Assembly: GCF_022846435.1 (NCBI RefSeq)
Contig: NZ_AP025627.1
Location: forward strand, 2,886,001-2,950,000
Source: Parageobacillus sp. KH3-4
GTDB lineage: Bacteria > Bacillota > Bacilli > Bacillales > Anoxybacillaceae
Length of the DNA stretch: 64,000 bases
Direction of reading: 5' to 3'
Under the pieces are notes generated by a model that did no database searches, was not told the DNA's origin, and saw only the letters and a program-made list of their open reading frames with translations. Below, one piece after another: positions 62,075 to 64,000 of this stretch; position 1 is the first letter of the stretch, and each line of letters opens with the position of its first letter. The position numbers and the translations under genes are program-made.

Positions 62075-62469
62075 TCGTTAACGAGACGTTGCGCTTGACG
62101 AAGTTGATATGCCCGCACTTTTCGCGGCAAGAAACGGCGAATTTCATCTTCATTGTAACCGACTTGCAGCCGTTTTTCATCAATAATAATCGGTCTGCGC
62201 AAAATTCCAGGATGTTTTTGAATAAGTTCGTACAAATCTTGAAGCGGCAACGACTCGAGATTGATGTTTAACTTTTGGAAAACTTTTGATCTTGTTGAAA
62301 TAATCTCATCTGTTCCGGTTTCCGTCATGCGTAAAATTTCTTTAATCTCCTCAATCGTTAACGGTTCGGAGAAAATATTGCGCTCTACGTAAGGAATATT
62401 ATGTTTTTCTAGCCATGCTTTCGCTTTTCGGCATGACGTGCAACTTGGTGAAGTGTACAATTTCACCAT
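62071..62469 (-). CDS. spx: Transcriptional regulator Spx
   Basis: This protein is 132 residues from the ATG at 62469 (AGGGAGTGAGAAT site), the family start; the open frame upstream lacks a site. It shows the redox switch [18 protein letters not shown] (Cys10-x-x-Cys13) and [20 protein letters not shown]. Spx binds the RNA polymerase alpha subunit and controls the disulfide-stress response. It is degraded by ClpXP with SpxH, also encoded in this window. Place next to opp and yjbE is conserved. Confidence 0.97.
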   Translation of the reverse strand: MVKLYTSPSCTSCRKAKAWLEKHNIPYVERNIFSEPLTIEEIKEILRMTETGTDEIISTRSKVFQKLNINLESLPLQDLYELIQKHPGILRRPIIIDEKRLQVGYNEDEIRRFLPRKVRAYQLRQAQRLVNE

Positions 62470-62730
62470 ATTCTCACTCCCTTTCAACAAGGATCGCCTT
62501 GCCTTCTATATCAAACTGGACGAACTAGCTATAACACTCTAGCTGCAAAACATGGTAATTTGAAATAACTCTAACATAATACATTATACAATAAATATGC
62601 AAATAAAGATATAGTTTTTCAAAAAAGTCACCTATTTTCTTCATTTAATTTCCGCCGTTTCTTCCAAAAAACAGAAAAATCATCTACAATAATATTGAAA
62701 CGATTGCCATGGGGAGGGGAGAGCGTTCTC

Positions 62731-62925
62731 ATGACGCAATATTTTATTGATTATGTTATCGCTTCCGGACTGATCATTGGCATTACTGCATTTATGGGGG
62801 GCATCGCAAACGGCATCGGTGAAAAAATTTTCGGCGGTTCGCGGCGAAAAGAGTACGTTAATGAAACAAAGCATACACAGGCCGGCTGGAATCTCGTCGG
62901 CGGCAAAAATAAAACGATCTCTTAA
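62731..62925 (+). CDS. Small membrane protein of unknown function
   Basis: This 64-residue protein starts at an ATG at 62731 behind GGGGAGGGGAGAG. One long glycine-rich hydrophobic helix (IDYVIASGLIIGITAFMGGI) and a basic tail (GGSRRKEYVNETKHTQAGWN) are visible. A terminator follows. It is convergent with oppF. The family is not recognised. Confidence 0.65.
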   Translation: MTQYFIDYVIASGLIIGITAFMGGIANGIGEKIFGGSRRKEYVNETKHTQAGWNLVGGKNKTIS

Positions 62926-62943
62926 GCGGAGATCGTTTTATTT
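62909..62943. terminator. Bidirectional terminator between the small gene and oppF
   Basis: AAAACGATCTC (62911-62921) with GAGATCGTTTT (62929-62939), covering the small gene's stop region and ending at oppF's stop. Confidence 0.88.
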
Positions 62944-63883
62944 ATACATTGTACATTGATTGATACGTTTTATATTCCGCCTCTGAGCATAGCACGAAAT
63001 GGCCCGGGGTAATTTCGCGGAATTCCAGCTCTTCCCCTTCTTTATAATGATGCTGCGACGGATCGTAAATAATCCGTTTCCGCGTCCGTTCTGTTTCCGG
63101 ATCAGGAAGCGGAATAGCGGACAATAGCGCTTTTGTGTATGGATGAATCGGATTGCGGTACAATTCTTCCGCATCGGCAAGCTCGACCATTTTGCCGAAA
63201 TACATCACGCCAATGCGGTCGCTAATATATTTGACCATTGACAAATCATGGGCGATAAACAAATACGTCAACCCTTTTTCGCGCTGCAGCTTTTTCATTA
63301 AATTCACCACTTGCGCCTGAATCGACACATCAAGCGCGGAAATTGGCTCATCGGCGATAATAAACTCCGGTTCCACTGCTAAAGCGCGGGCAATCCCGAT
63401 CCGCTGGCGCTGGCCGCCCGAAAATTCGTGCGGGTAGCGGTTCGCGTGTTCACGGTTTAAGCCGACCGTCTCAAGCAACTCATATACGCGCTGCATCCGC
63501 TCTTCTTTCGTTTTCGCCAATCCGTGGATATCGATGCCTTCGGCGATAATATCGGCAACGGTCATGCGCGGATTAAGCGACGCGTATGGGTCTTGGAAGA
63601 TCATTTGCATTTTTCGCTTTAATTCCTTTAATTCTTTGGCTGAATGTTTGCCGTGGACATTTATCCCATTAAAAAGAACTTCTCCGCCTGTCGCTTTATA
63701 TAGCCCAATAATCGTCCGTCCCGTTGTCGATTTGCCGCAACCCGATTCCCCGACAAGGCCAAGCGTTTCCCCTTTATAAATATCGAACGTAACGCCATCC
63801 ACCGCTTTAACGACGTTTCCGCCGCCAACTGGAAAATACTGTTTCAAATTTTTCACTTCGATAAGCTTCTGTTTTTCTGGCAT
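62942..63883 (-). CDS. oppF: Oligopeptide ABC transporter ATP-binding protein OppF
   Basis: This protein is 313 residues from the ATG at 63883 (GGGAGAG at the right distance); a GTG at 63892 is in frame but too close to the site. It shows Walker [21 protein letters not shown] (about residues 43-62), signature [17 protein letters not shown], Walker [14 protein letters not shown], and the C-terminal oligopeptide-specific PIPLPDPE-type end ([17 protein letters not shown]). It energises import of oligopeptides with OppD. The start overlaps the OppD stop region. Confidence 0.95.
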   Translation of the reverse strand: MPEKQKLIEVKNLKQYFPVGGGNVVKAVDGVTFDIYKGETLGLVGESGCGKSTTGRTIIGLYKATGGEVLFNGINVHGKHSAKELKELKRKMQMIFQDPYASLNPRMTVADIIAEGIDIHGLAKTKEERMQRVYELLETVGLNREHANRYPHEFSGGQRQRIGIARALAVEPEFIIADEPISALDVSIQAQVVNLMKKLQREKGLTYLFIAHDLSMVKYISDRIGVMYFGKMVELADAEELYRNPIHPYTKALLSAIPLPDPETERTRKRIIYDPSQHHYKEGEELEFREITPGHFVLCSEAEYKTYQSMYNV

Positions 63884-63884
63884 A

Positions 63885-64000
63885 TTACTCACTCTCCCTT
63901 ACAATAATGGGTTGAGGGTAATTCGTGGAGAGCTTGCGCAATCGGCGTTTTACCGCTTCCGGTGGCTCTACTTTCGGCGCATCTGGATGAAGCAACCATG
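63885..64000 (-). CDS. oppD: Oligopeptide ABC transporter ATP-binding protein OppD (partial)
   Basis: Only the last 37 residues lie in the window ([19 protein letters not shown] ... PIIVRESE, then stop at 63885). Content and position directly upstream of oppF on the same strand identify it as the end of OppD, whose C-terminus follows the ATPase core. The stop overlaps the possible oppF start, indicating translational coupling. Confidence 0.85.
   Translation of the reverse strand, partial: WLLHPDAPKVEPPEAVKRRLRKLSTNYPQPIIVRESE

Overview
The window looks like chromosomal DNA of a thermophilic, endospore-forming Bacillaceae, most likely Geobacillus or Parageobacillus. The support is strong similarity and gene order to the Bacillus subtilis opp-yjb-yjc region, several spore genes, AAGGAGG-type ribosome binding sites and moderate GC. 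The species is an inference.

Layout. 1-9 kb: an M20 amidohydrolase (cut by the window edge), a two-gene threonine/serine exporter, a tandem fluoride-channel pair behind a fluoride riboswitch, murB, and an unusual overlapping pair of a PaaK-like adenylate-forming enzyme and a soluble-type chemotaxis transducer. 9-19 kb: accessory DNA with an aldehyde dehydrogenase carrying a cre-like box, an Mrr-type restriction protein, a nucleotidyltransferase, a methyltransferase, a GNAT protein, an ABC transporter pair, and decayed IS256 and IS1182 remnants.

19.5-34.1 kb: an integrated element of about 14.5 kb in the 3' end of a tRNA-Val(GAC) gene. A 45-bp identical core flanks it, and paired TGTGACCA motifs lie about 80-110 bp inside each core. 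Its mobility and replication genes are broken (main integrase, a second integrase remnant, a replication-like gene, a zinc-ribbon/Vsr-like nuclease). Its defence-like cargo is open: a ParA-like ATPase overlapping a SIR2 protein; a type II restriction-modification set with controller protein and C-box; and a KAP-type membrane NTPase with a possible PD-(D/E)XK nuclease domain at its C-terminus. The element reads as an immobilised defence island. The ParA-SIR2 pair and the KAP-nuclease protein are the best candidates for undescribed systems.

34-46.5 kb: methionine genes metI-metC under a SAM-I riboswitch, then yjcH-yjcG-yjcF, spoVIF, a YjcZ-like peptide, a thioredoxin-like protein, yjcA and cotO. 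Inserted into this conserved spore neighbourhood is a complete spoVA operon of the '2mob' layout (DUF1657, YhcN/YlaJ lipoprotein, SpoVAC, SpoVAD, SpoVAE, DUF1657, DUF421), a gene set linked in other Bacillus to highly heat-resistant spores.

46.5-64 kb: conserved core. It runs fabI (with a FapR operator), a RodA/FtsW-family gene, prpE, an RluD-family pseudouridine synthase, nadK, relQ, yjbL, yjbK, cwlQ, yjbI, spxH, pepF, coiA, cls, mecA, terC, spx, and oppF/oppD at the right edge. Spx, its ClpXP adaptor SpxH and the ClpC adaptor MecA lie within 9 kb. No rRNA genes, CRISPR arrays or complete insertion sequences were seen.
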